DNA from: an uncultured Eubacteriales bacterium
Lineage (GTDB): Bacteria; Bacillota_A; Clostridia; Christensenellales; Aristaeellaceae
NCBI GenBank assembly: GCA_902775835.1
Contig: CACYNZ010000032.1
Span: 1-16,433, forward strand
DNA length: 16,433 nt
Direction: 5' to 3'
The translations under genes and the position numbers were made by a program. Every line of letters starts with the position of its first letter. Within the stretch, counting starts at the first letter, position 1. The notes below the pieces were generated by a model. It was given only the letters and a program-made list of their open reading frames with translations. It ran no database searches and was not told the origin of the DNA. This document shows, one piece after another, positions 6,292-13,345 of the stretch.

Positions 6292-8784
6292 TTACAGGCC
6301 TGTAGTGCGCTCCATCACGGAGAGGATTCTTGCGCAGCACGCGTCCAGATCCTCCATGGAAAGACTCAGGTCTTCCTTTGACTCCAGGGCGTCCAGGATT
6401 TCCTGGATATCGGACGGAAGTCCGGGCATGACAAGATCATTGCCGGCGGATACGCATTTGGCTGCGGATGATCCGCCCTTCTGGTTCGTGGTCAGCCAGT
6501 CGGTCATGATGAGACCGTTAAAGCTCCATTCCTCACGGGCAATCTGTGTACACAGATCATGACTGTTGGCCGTGTGCTCGCTGTTGACCTTGTTGTAGCT
6601 GGTCATGATGGCCAGGGGCTGGGCCTGGCGGACGGCAAGCTCAAACCCGCGCAGATAGATTTCCCGGAGCGCGCGTTCCGATACAATGCTGTCCACGCCG
6701 CGCCGGTTCTCCTCCTGATTGTTGCAGGCGAAATGCTTTATGGTGGTGCCGCATCCCGGCACTGACTGGACACCGAGCGTGAGCGCGGCAGCCATGAGTC
6801 CGGATACCAGCGGGTCCTCGGAGTAATACTCGAAATTCCGCCCGCACAGCGGATTACGATGGATGTTCATGCCAGGCGCCAGCCACAGCGTCACGCCGAA
6901 CGCCTGCATTTCCTCGGCAATGGCGTGCCCGAGCTCACGCATCAGCGGAAGATCAAAGGTCTGGGCAAGCATGGTGCCGATGGGAATGGCTGTGCAGAAC
7001 TGGTAATGCTTCTGAGCGCCTTCGTGAAAGTGCATGGTCTGGAACAGACGGTTTTCCAGTGCCTCATACGGGCCCATGGCAAGCAGCGCACCGGTGGACG
7101 CGTCGGTTTCGTAACACTGCTGGAGCCGGAGCCCTGCAGGTCCGTCCGCCAGGACCATGGACGGAAGCATACAGCCCTGAATACGCGTGCTTGTCTGGCC
7201 TGCTGCACCGGGTACGCTGGTGGCCGCGCCGCCCACAATGTCTTCTTCCTGGCCCCTCGGCTGACCGCAGACAAGGCGTGCCTTGTCCTGGGTGGAAAGC
7301 AGGGAAAGCGCTCTCTTGACGGCATCGGACAGGGAAGGACGGTCGGTTGTGCCGGGCTGCGGCATATCAAGGCAGAGGGCATCCAGGGATAGCGGCGTCA
7401 TGCCGGCAAAGTCCGCTTCAATCCGGTTCTTCCAGTCCGAGATCTGCGTTTCGGACGGCCGGATTTCCGCAAGCGCATCGTGAAGCGGGCATGCATTGCG
7501 CACCCGGCGGACGCTAACGTCCCGGGAAAGCTTCAGCGCAGAGACTGGCGTGAGATGCGCGGCATCAAAGCCTGCATAGAATCCGTACATTCCGGCATCC
7601 AGCACATACTCGCCGCGTCCGGTGTGGAAGCTTGTCAGCATATCAGGTGTGACACGGAAAGAGAGCTCCTCTTCCTGGTCCGGTGCAAGAAGGCCGGTCT
7701 TGGCAAAGCCCGCGAGACGCCGGTGTTCCTTGTGCCGCGCTCCCGGTGCGCAGGCGGCGAACAGAAACAGGGTGGTGCGTCCAGGCACGCAGCCCGTGTT
7801 GCGCACGCATGCCTGTACCTGGATGCCGTCTTTTTCGGCCGTGGTTTTCACTTTCCCCATGGCAAAGTCCGTATAGCTCAGTCCATAGCCGAACGGGTAA
7901 CGGACCTTTTTGTCAAAGGAATCGAAATACCGGTATCCCACATAAATGCCGTCTTCATAGAATTCCTGCTGCAGGTTTCCGCCGTTATGCGAAAACGCGG
8001 CACTGGAGGGGTAGTCTTCATAGCGCATTGCCCAGGTGTCTGTCAGACGTCCGGAAGGATTCACGCTTCCGCTGAGCACGTCAGCCAGAGCGTGACCGGC
8101 CTCCATCCCCGGCTGGGACATGAGGAGGACGGCGGACAGAGGGAGACTGTCCGTAAAGGAGCGGTCCATGATGCCGCCGATATTGAGAAGCAGAATGACA
8201 TGCGGGTATATGCTGCACAGAGCACTCAGCGTGCATATTTCCTGCTCGGATACATAATAATCGCCGGGTACATCCCTGCGGTCTGCGCCTTCGCCGGAAA
8301 CGCGGGACAGCACAAAAAGTGCCGCGTCCGCCTCCGGAACTGTGCCGGGGGCAATGGCACGGCCTTCCGGCGGTGTCATGGGATGCGCGGCGTGTGCACG
8401 GTACAGGCTGTTGAAGTCCCCGGGCACGGACATGTCGTACAGGGACTGAATCCAGGCTCTGCGGCTTTCCTGATAGGACGCTTCATAGGCATCCAGCCAG
8501 TCAGTATCCGCAATCTCAAACCCGGCTTCCCTCAGCCCCTGATCCAGTGTGACCACCTCCCGGCAGTTCACGGATCCGGAGCCGGTGCCGCCGATCACGG
8601 GATGCCGGACACCGGCCCCGAACAGCGCAAGCCGGGCACCGGGCCTGAGTGGAAGAATGCCATGGTTTTCCAGGAGCACCATGCCTTCCGCGCCTGCGCG
8701 GCGGGCAAGCACTCTGTGCGCACGTTCAAGGGGAGAGACGGAGGTATCCGGCTGTACGCCGGTTCTTTCCCGCCTGCAGATCAT
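6292..8784 (-). CDS. Circularly permuted GH3 beta-glucosidase
   Basis: The 830-residue protein has the GH3 domains in swapped order. The GH3 C-terminal alpha/beta domain comes first (about 20-300), with VLLENHGILPL, GGTGSGSVN and the acid/base candidate Glu165 in SGEGADR. PFGYGLSYTDF leads into a fibronectin-like domain (about 305-415), and the catalytic TIM barrel is last (about 470-815), with DGPAGLR, NIHRNPLCGRNFEYYSEDP, KHFACNNQE and the nucleophile Asp762 in MTDW. This order is known for rumen beta-glucosidases such as those of Butyrivibrio fibrisolvens and Ruminococcus albus. The barrel motifs are of glucosidase type, not NagZ type. The frame extends to a GTG at 8823, but ATG 8784 has AAGGAG ten bases upstream and forms an ATGA overlap with the stop of the preceding gene. 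No signal peptide is seen. It is the last gene of its operon. Confidence 0.93.
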   Translation of the reverse strand: MICRRERTGVQPDTSVSPLERAHRVLARRAGAEGMVLLENHGILPLRPGARLALFGAGVRHPVIGGTGSGSVNCREVVTLDQGLREAGFEIADTDWLDAYEASYQESRRAWIQSLYDMSVPGDFNSLYRAHAAHPMTPPEGRAIAPGTVPEADAALFVLSRVSGEGADRRDVPGDYYVSEQEICTLSALCSIYPHVILLLNIGGIMDRSFTDSLPLSAVLLMSQPGMEAGHALADVLSGSVNPSGRLTDTWAMRYEDYPSSAAFSHNGGNLQQEFYEDGIYVGYRYFDSFDKKVRYPFGYGLSYTDFAMGKVKTTAEKDGIQVQACVRNTGCVPGRTTLFLFAACAPGARHKEHRRLAGFAKTGLLAPDQEEELSFRVTPDMLTSFHTGRGEYVLDAGMYGFYAGFDAAHLTPVSALKLSRDVSVRRVRNACPLHDALAEIRPSETQISDWKNRIEADFAGMTPLSLDALCLDMPQPGTTDRPSLSDAVKRALSLLSTQDKARLVCGQPRGQEEDIVGGAATSVPGAAGQTSTRIQGCMLPSMVLADGPAGLRLQQCYETDASTGALLAMGPYEALENRLFQTMHFHEGAQKHYQFCTAIPIGTMLAQTFDLPLMRELGHAIAEEMQAFGVTLWLAPGMNIHRNPLCGRNFEYYSEDPLVSGLMAAALTLGVQSVPGCGTTIKHFACNNQEENRRGVDSIVSERALREIYLRGFELAVRQAQPLAIMTSYNKVNSEHTANSHDLCTQIAREEWSFNGLIMTDWLTTNQKGGSSAAKCVSAGNDLVMPGLPSDIQEILDALESKEDLSLSMEDLDACCARILSVMERTTGL

Positions 8785-9680
8785 GGCAGATCGTCTCCTT
8801 CCTGAGCCCCACGGCTCCGGCACCAGCTTTCCAGCATCTCTGAGTCCCGGTAACCGGGCAGAAGATGGAAAAGATCAGCTGCCTGTTCATATTCTGCTTT
8901 TTCCATGAGGGTATTGGCGTTTTCGTAGAGCTGCGCGTCCAGGTCTTCCAGTTCCACATGATATTCGCGCAGTCGCTTCCAGGCGTCGGAGATCATGCTG
9001 AATTCGTTCCTGTCCAGAGCCTGCGTGGCATAGATGCGCATGGTTTCCTGGAGTCTGTAGAGTGCGTCCTCCCATACGCCGCTGTGGTAGAAGGCATCGG
9101 CGGCTTCGGGATACTGCTCCTGCTGAAAACGCATGTCGCCCAGGCGGTAGTACACGTCCTGGACCAGCGTCTGGCTGTCTTCGTAGTCTCCGGATGCCAG
9201 GAATGCCTCAAGCGCGGTATCCAGATCATTGCGCTCCAGTGCCCACTGGCCTTTACGGTAATAGGTTTCATGCACGCGCAGCGGCGCGTCTTCCCATTCG
9301 CCCAGGGAGTCAAAGATGCGGGCGGCTTCATCAAAGTGGCTGTGCACCAGATCGTCCTGTGCCAGGCTGTACAGGCTCTGCCATGCCCGGTCCGCACTGT
9401 CCTGCCATGGGCCCAGGGATGAGAAGAGATCCGCGGCTTCCTGATATCTGCCCGCAGCATAGCTGCGCTCAGCCCGGTAGTAGGTATACTGTGGAACAAA
9501 ATAGCGCTGGTAGGCGAAGTATCCGAGCACAGAACAGATGCCCAGGATGATCAATGTGCGGAGCGTGATCTTCAGAACATGATGAATCCGGATATTCCGG
9601 ATGGCTCTGCGTGCGGACGACGGGGTGACAAACTGATTTGCCCGGGCGTCACGGCGGGGATTCCGGTATCTTTTAGCCAT
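8781..9680 (-). CDS. Membrane-anchored TPR-like protein with exact 37-residue repeats
   Basis: The protein has 299 residues from ATG 9680, which has GGAGG five bases upstream; longer in-frame starts lie inside the kinase gene. A basic N-terminus (1-36) precedes one membrane segment at about 37-59 (LKITLRTLIILGICSVLGYF), so the rest is probably outside the membrane. Residues 88-272 are five tandem units of exactly 37 residues with no gaps (starts 88, 125, 162, 199, 236), with flanking partial units. The consensus carries G-x-W/Y-x-D at the start, Y about ten residues later, and Y-x-EAAxxF at the end. This is TPR/Sel1-like helical-repeat chemistry, a protein-binding scaffold rather than an enzyme. 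It overlaps the kinase gene by eight bases and the GH3 gene by four. Its partner and function are not evident. Confidence 0.85.
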   Translation of the reverse strand: MAKRYRNPRRDARANQFVTPSSARRAIRNIRIHHVLKITLRTLIILGICSVLGYFAYQRYFVPQYTYYRAERSYAAGRYQEAADLFSSLGPWQDSADRAWQSLYSLAQDDLVHSHFDEAARIFDSLGEWEDAPLRVHETYYRKGQWALERNDLDTALEAFLASGDYEDSQTLVQDVYYRLGDMRFQQEQYPEAADAFYHSGVWEDALYRLQETMRIYATQALDRNEFSMISDAWKRLREYHVELEDLDAQLYENANTLMEKAEYEQAADLFHLLPGYRDSEMLESWCRSRGAQEGDDLP

Positions 9681-10602
9681 CATTGCCTCCATGCCGCTGC
9701 GCCAGTTTTTCTGCCAGATGAAGAGCGCCTTCGGCCGGCGTGTGATACGGATCGTGGATGGCAAGTGCCGGCATGGTGGCGGTCAGTACCTGTTCCAGGC
9801 GGGAACGGATGAACCGGTTGTTCCGGAGAACGGATCCAACCAGAGCGGCTTCGCCGCTAGAAAGCCCCAGCCTGCGCATGGCGGTGAGCACCAGTATGGA
9901 AAGCTCCCTGGCGCAGCTCTCGGCAATGCTTTCAGCAGCCGCGTCCCCGTTTTCCAGGGCAGGGGCCAGAAGTCGTCCGAGTCCGGCCACTCCCTGCTTG
10001 CCCGTTTCCGGCGCATACAGCCATGTAATCAGCTCGGGAATGCTGTGCATGCCAAGATAGGAAAATACAAGCTCTGTCAGCTGAGTGCGCGGTCCGCGGC
10101 CGTCACCGGCACGGACCACGGCGCGCAGTATATCCCGGCCAATGGCATATCCGCTTCCCTCATCATCGATCAGATATCCATAGCCGCCGGTGCGCACGGT
10201 CTGTCCCGTGGCCAGGTTCCGGCCGTTGCACACGGAGCCTGTGCCCGAGACCAGCACGCAACCGCTGCCGTCCAGGGCTCCGGCCAGTGCAATCTCGTGA
10301 TCGCCGAGAATCTGAAGCGGACCGCTGTATCCATTGCTGCGCACGGTCTGTTCCAGTCCGGCAACCGCCTTGGCGTTGCTCACGCCCGCAGCGCCGATAA
10401 CCAGCGCGTCCAGATGCTCAAGCCCGCCCAGGGTGTGTTCCATGAAATGAAGCGCATCCATGCATGAAAGGTGCACCTGTTCCGGTGCATTTCCGTTCAG
10501 GTTCAGCGGCCCGAAAAGCGCAGAAACGGTCTCTCCGCTTTTGACAAGCACTTCCGTTTTTGTCCCGCCGCCGTCCCAGGCTGCCACAGCACCCACATGC
10601 AT
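9673..10602 (-). CDS. BadF/BcrA-type N-acetylhexosamine kinase
   Basis: The 309 residues match the BadF/BadG/BcrA/BcrD ATPase family, which in carbohydrate loci means N-acetylglucosamine or N-acetylmuramate/glucosamine kinases such as MurK. The ASKHA-fold motifs are all there: phosphate-1 DGGGTKTE (10-17), the likely catalytic Asp101 in GDHEIAL, phosphate-2 SGTGS (119-123), GGYGYLIDDEGSGYAIG (139-155), and a late VGSVLRNN adenosine motif. It would phosphorylate an amino sugar in the cytoplasm with ATP. No iron-sulfur activator partner is nearby, which argues against a dehydratase activator role. The start is uncertain: GGAGGG touches ATG 10602 but sits six bases from an in-frame GTG at 10596, which would give a protein two residues shorter. 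It follows the 158-residue gene by 35 bases and overlaps the repeat protein. Confidence 0.88.
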   Translation of the reverse strand: MHVGAVAAWDGGGTKTEVLVKSGETVSALFGPLNLNGNAPEQVHLSCMDALHFMEHTLGGLEHLDALVIGAAGVSNAKAVAGLEQTVRSNGYSGPLQILGDHEIALAGALDGSGCVLVSGTGSVCNGRNLATGQTVRTGGYGYLIDDEGSGYAIGRDILRAVVRAGDGRGPRTQLTELVFSYLGMHSIPELITWLYAPETGKQGVAGLGRLLAPALENGDAAAESIAESCARELSILVLTAMRRLGLSSGEAALVGSVLRNNRFIRSRLEQVLTATMPALAIHDPYHTPAEGALHLAEKLAQRHGGNDG

Positions 10603-10608
10603 CCCTCC
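10603..10608 (-). promoter_or_regulatory. Ribosome site leaving the kinase start ambiguous
   Basis: GGAGGG on the minus strand directly abuts ATG 10602, which is too close for normal initiation, and is six bases from GTG 10596. A weaker AAGGA further upstream could serve the ATG. Both starts keep the DGGGTKTE motif. Confidence 0.5.
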
Positions 10609-10637
10609 GTATCCTTTTTCACTGCTGTAAGTATACT

Positions 10638-11114
10638 CTAAACAGCCGTTCCAGAAAAGGGCTGAGCAATCTTTTCAGCGTGGATGCGGAATTCGGATAC
10701 CAGAGCAAACCGGGCATGCAGTACCTGAAACAGCATTTCCAGGTTTTCCAGCGCGTTCCGCTCCGGGCGGGGCGGATATCCCACGAAGCAGGCAAGGTCA
10801 CGCAGCTGCGGAAGCGCCATGGACTGGGGCAGGCCGGTCATGCAGAAGATCTCCCTTTCCGGAAAGAACCGCTTAAGCAGAAGACCTTCCGAACGGTCCC
10901 AGCACAGAAAGCAGTCATCCGGCGCGCACCATTCGAGCATGCCCTTCATGGCATGGCAGAGCGTGGAGGATGGCAGGGCCAGGTCCTGAAGCTCCCCGGT
11001 GAAAATGCGGGATGCGTACCAGGAACGGCAGCGCCAGCGACTGTCCATGCGCGCGGCAGCAAGATGGGAACAGGTACCAGAGGCATCCATGAGTGCGGAA
11101 AACAGAATTGTCAT
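10638..11114 (-). CDS. Hypothetical protein, first gene of the kinase/GH3 operon
   Basis: I do not recognise this 158-residue protein. It is probably a real gene: the codon choice matches its neighbours, an AAAGGGGG site lies eight bases before ATG 11114, it follows a TATACT -10, and the kinase starts 35 bases after its stop. It is soluble, with no signal peptide or membrane segment, and has six cysteines and several tryptophans. The pattern of a start strand ILFSALMDASGT, a middle strand CFLCWDRSEG followed by LLKRFF, a helix ALENLEMLF and a final HAEKIAQ is faintly like a degraded DnaQ/RNase-T exonuclease fold, but the acidic residues do not line up well and I give this little weight. As leader of an operon next to a regulator it could sense or modify something. 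Confidence 0.65.
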   Translation of the reverse strand: MTILFSALMDASGTCSHLAAARMDSRWRCRSWYASRIFTGELQDLALPSSTLCHAMKGMLEWCAPDDCFLCWDRSEGLLLKRFFPEREIFCMTGLPQSMALPQLRDLACFVGYPPRPERNALENLEMLFQVLHARFALVSEFRIHAEKIAQPFSGTAV

Positions 11115-11127
11115 GCGGCAGGCCCCC

Positions 11128-11147
11128 TTTCCAGGATTTCATGGAAA
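11128..11147. promoter_or_regulatory. Near-perfect 20-bp dyad, candidate operator
   Basis: TTTCCA at 11128-11133 mirrors TGGAAA at 11142-11147, and inner GA/TC pairs also match, giving TTTCCAnGAnnTCnTGGAAA. The site overlaps the last base of the minus-strand -10 and the expected transcript start of the kinase/GH3 operon, where a bound protein would block transcription. The WYL regulator encoded next door is the obvious candidate binder (inference). Confidence 0.55.
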
Positions 11148-11152
11148 GTATA
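11147..11152 (-). promoter_or_regulatory. Candidate -10 of the hypothetical/kinase/repeat/GH3 operon
   Basis: TATACT on the minus strand (5/6 to TATAAT) is 32 bases before ATG 11114. The hexamer at -35 distance is ACACAC, a poor match, so basal activity should be low unless activated. Confidence 0.4.
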
Positions 11153-11194
11153 CAGGAATCCACAGAAAAGTGTGTTGCATTTTCACAGCAAAAC

Positions 11195-11222
11195 TTGACA
11201 AAGCCTGTTTTTTCCCTATGAT
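11195..11222 (+). promoter_or_regulatory. Strong promoter of the WYL regulator/esterase operon
   Basis: TTGACA (11195-11200, a perfect -35) is separated by 16 bases from TATGAT (11217-11222, 5/6 to the -10 consensus). The expected transcript starts near 11230 and leaves a leader of about 25 bases with AGAGGAG before ATG 11255. It is about 50 bp from the dyad. Confidence 0.8.
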
Positions 11223-11254
11223 TTTTACCAGAAAAACGGAAAAGAGGAGTCGTT

Positions 11255-12211
11255 ATGGCAGGAAGCATTTCGGAGACCAAGAAAATGCTGGTGCTTTCCG
11301 TGCTCCAGGTTCTGGAAAAGTATTCGGATGAGGAACACCGCATGCATCAGCCGGAAATCATACGCCTGATCGAGGAGACAACCGGGCTCACATCCGAGCG
11401 CGGCAGTATCCGCCGATGCCTGACCACGCTTCAGGAAGCCGGGTACCCGGTGGTGTTTGATCACGGCTGGTACTACCGGCACACCTTCAGCGATGCGGAG
11501 CTGAATCTGATCACGGATTCGCTTCTGTACAACCCGGCGGTTCCCATGTCCGTGCGCCAGGAACTCATTGCGAAGATTTCGGACATGTCCAGCGATTATT
11601 ATGTGCCCCAGGCCCTGCAGGCGCTGCAGAAACCCTATAACCCTGAATTTCTGCAGACGCTGGACATCGTGCATGATGCCATGCGCCGGCACAGGCAAAT
11701 CCGCTTTCAGTACGGGAACTTCGATGTGGACAAGAAACTGCACATGAAGTGCAACCGGGACGGAACGGAGCGCTTTCTCACAGTGAGCCCCTACCGGGTG
11801 GTCCAGTCCGGCGGACGCCACTATCTCATAGCCAATACGGAAGGCTATGATACGCTGTCGCATTACCGGCTGGACCGGATGGAGTCCGTGGAGAGGCTTC
11901 AAACGCGCATGCGGCCGCTGAGGGAGGTTGAGGACGGGAACTCGCTTCTGAGCATGCCCCGGTATCTGGCACAGCATCCGCATATGTTCTCAGGCCCGGT
12001 GTTCACCTATCAGCTCCGGTGCAAGCGCTTCATGGCGGGGGATATCCTGGACTGGTTCGGCACGGACACCGTGTTCCGGCAGGTGACGGAGGACAGTTTC
12101 CTGGCCGTGGTCCGGGTGGATGCCCAGTCCATGAAATACTGGCTGCGGCAGTACGGCGAGCATGTGGAACTCGTGGAAGGAAAGGAAGAGACAAGCAATG
12201 AAGAATCATGA
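11255..12211 (+). CDS. WYL-domain transcriptional regulator
   Basis: The 318-residue protein has the order of a WYL transcription factor: an N-terminal winged helix-turn-helix (about 8-72, with a recognition-like helix near ERGSIRRCLTTLQ), a WYL ligand-sensing domain (about 136-212) with SPYRVVQSGGRHYLIAN, YRLDRM and the preceding IRFQYGNF, and a C-terminal WCX-like extension (about 230-305). The signature tripeptide reads HYL (189-191) instead of WYL, which is a common variant. WYL domains bind small ligands or nucleic acid. AGAGGAG stands just before ATG 11255. The gene is divergent from the GH3 operon and overlaps the esterase gene by 14 bases, so it probably controls both its own operon and the divergent one. 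The inducer is unknown; a sugar or sugar phosphate is an inference from context. Confidence 0.92.
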   Translation: MAGSISETKKMLVLSVLQVLEKYSDEEHRMHQPEIIRLIEETTGLTSERGSIRRCLTTLQEAGYPVVFDHGWYYRHTFSDAELNLITDSLLYNPAVPMSVRQELIAKISDMSSDYYVPQALQALQKPYNPEFLQTLDIVHDAMRRHRQIRFQYGNFDVDKKLHMKCNRDGTERFLTVSPYRVVQSGGRHYLIANTEGYDTLSHYRLDRMESVERLQTRMRPLREVEDGNSLLSMPRYLAQHPHMFSGPVFTYQLRCKRFMAGDILDWFGTDTVFRQVTEDSFLAVVRVDAQSMKYWLRQYGEHVELVEGKEETSNEES

Positions 12212-13286
12212 CATGCATGCGTGCCTGCGCCTTCTGGGGCAGGCCGTGATGGAAAAGGATACAGTGCGTTTGTTCCATACGGGCCAGGGCGTGGAAACCT
12301 GGATGAACGGCTCCTGGCTGCGGGCGGAGTTTGAGAGTGCGGACACCGGTTTTGAGGAGTGGATCCGCGTTCTCATGGACGGGTATGAGATGATCCGCAT
12401 GCCGCTGGAGAGCGGACGTGTTCGCGTGACGCTGATCCGGAACCTGACGCCGGGTACCTGGCACCATATCCGGATCATGAAGGAAGTCCAGGCCATGGAG
12501 GGGAGTCCGGAAGGCCTGAAGCTGCTGTCACTGGAAAGCGACGGGGACCTGGAAGTCAGAACGCCCAGAAAGCCGGAGATTCTCTTTCTCGGCGATAGCC
12601 TGACCTCCGGCGAGGGCCTGGGCGGCGCCCGGGGACTGGTGGACTGGAAGTCCTGCACATTCTCCACCCGCGGACATTATGCCTATGCCGCGGCGGAAAA
12701 GCTGGGCATGGAACCGGTGCTCCAGTCCCAGTGCGGATGGGGTGCATGCCGCAGCTGGGACAATCATCCCGACCAGCACGCCCGGCGCCTGCTTGACGGC
12801 ATGCACCGCCTGTATGCAAAGGATGTCGAGGCGGAGCCGGAAAAGCTGGAGCCGCGGGCCGTGGTGATCAATCTGGGCACCAATGACAACAGTGCTTTTG
12901 GCGGGAATCCCTATACGGATCCGGAAGGCCGCGTGTACCGGCTGCGCCGGGATGCACAGGGCAGACGGGTCCGGGAGGATGAGGAAATCTTCCTCAAGAG
13001 CATGCAGGAGCTGCTGGATGACCTTGAGGCGCGCTATCCCGGAGTCCCTCTTGTATGGGCTTATGGCATGTGCGGACATGATCTGAAGGACCTGATTCAG
13101 GAAGGCCTGGACAGGCATGCAGATGCCGGTGGCCGGAAGATTCCGCTTCTGCTTCTGCCGGCGTGCCCGGAAGAAGAGGAGGGGAGCAATCATCATCCCG
13201 GCGCACAGTGCCATCGGAAGGCAGGCCTGGTGATTGCGGCATACCTGAAAACCCTGCCCGGCATGGGAAGAGACAAGATGGAATGA
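12198..13286 (+). CDS. CE2-like SGNH carbohydrate esterase
   Basis: The 362-residue protein looks like a family CE2 acetyl-esterase: an N-terminal beta-sandwich (about 1-115), then an SGNH hydrolase domain. Block I is GDSLTSGEG with nucleophile Ser134, the oxyanion block III is GTND (227-230), and the catalytic His is His333 in NHHPGAQCH. The Asp usually three residues before that His is Ser330 here. Some CE2 enzymes are known to use a Ser-His dyad, so activity is still expected. CE2 enzymes remove acetyl groups from xylan, glucomannan or sugars. No signal peptide is present, so the substrate would be an imported oligosaccharide. The frame extends back to 12162, but ATG 12198, with GGAAG before it and a 14-base overlap with the regulator, is the better start. 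A terminator follows at once. Confidence 0.87.
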   Translation: MKNHDMHACLRLLGQAVMEKDTVRLFHTGQGVETWMNGSWLRAEFESADTGFEEWIRVLMDGYEMIRMPLESGRVRVTLIRNLTPGTWHHIRIMKEVQAMEGSPEGLKLLSLESDGDLEVRTPRKPEILFLGDSLTSGEGLGGARGLVDWKSCTFSTRGHYAYAAAEKLGMEPVLQSQCGWGACRSWDNHPDQHARRLLDGMHRLYAKDVEAEPEKLEPRAVVINLGTNDNSAFGGNPYTDPEGRVYRLRRDAQGRRVREDEEIFLKSMQELLDDLEARYPGVPLVWAYGMCGHDLKDLIQEGLDRHADAGGRKIPLLLLPACPEEEEGSNHHPGAQCHRKAGLVIAAYLKTLPGMGRDKME

Positions 13287-13300
13287 ACCTGAGTGCATGC

Positions 13301-13330
13301 AAAAAGCCTGTGCGGACGCACAGGCTTTTT
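13301..13330. terminator. Bidirectional intrinsic terminator
   Basis: AAAAAGCCTGTG (13301-13312) pairs perfectly with CACAGGCTTTTT (13319-13330) around the loop CGGACG. The symmetric A5 and T5 flanks serve both the esterase operon from the left and the coiled-coil operon from the right, which ends 16 bases away. Confidence 0.93.
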
Positions 13331-13345
13331 CAGGACAGCCATGGG

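Noticed and set aside
7480..8805. Plus-strand open frame of 441 residues opposite the GH3 gene
   Set aside because: It is an antisense shadow. The GH3 motifs on the minus strand are unambiguous.
8785..8823. Longer GH3 start at GTG 8823
   Set aside because: It would overlap the repeat-protein gene by 43 bases and has no better ribosome site than ATG 8784, which forms the typical ATGA junction.
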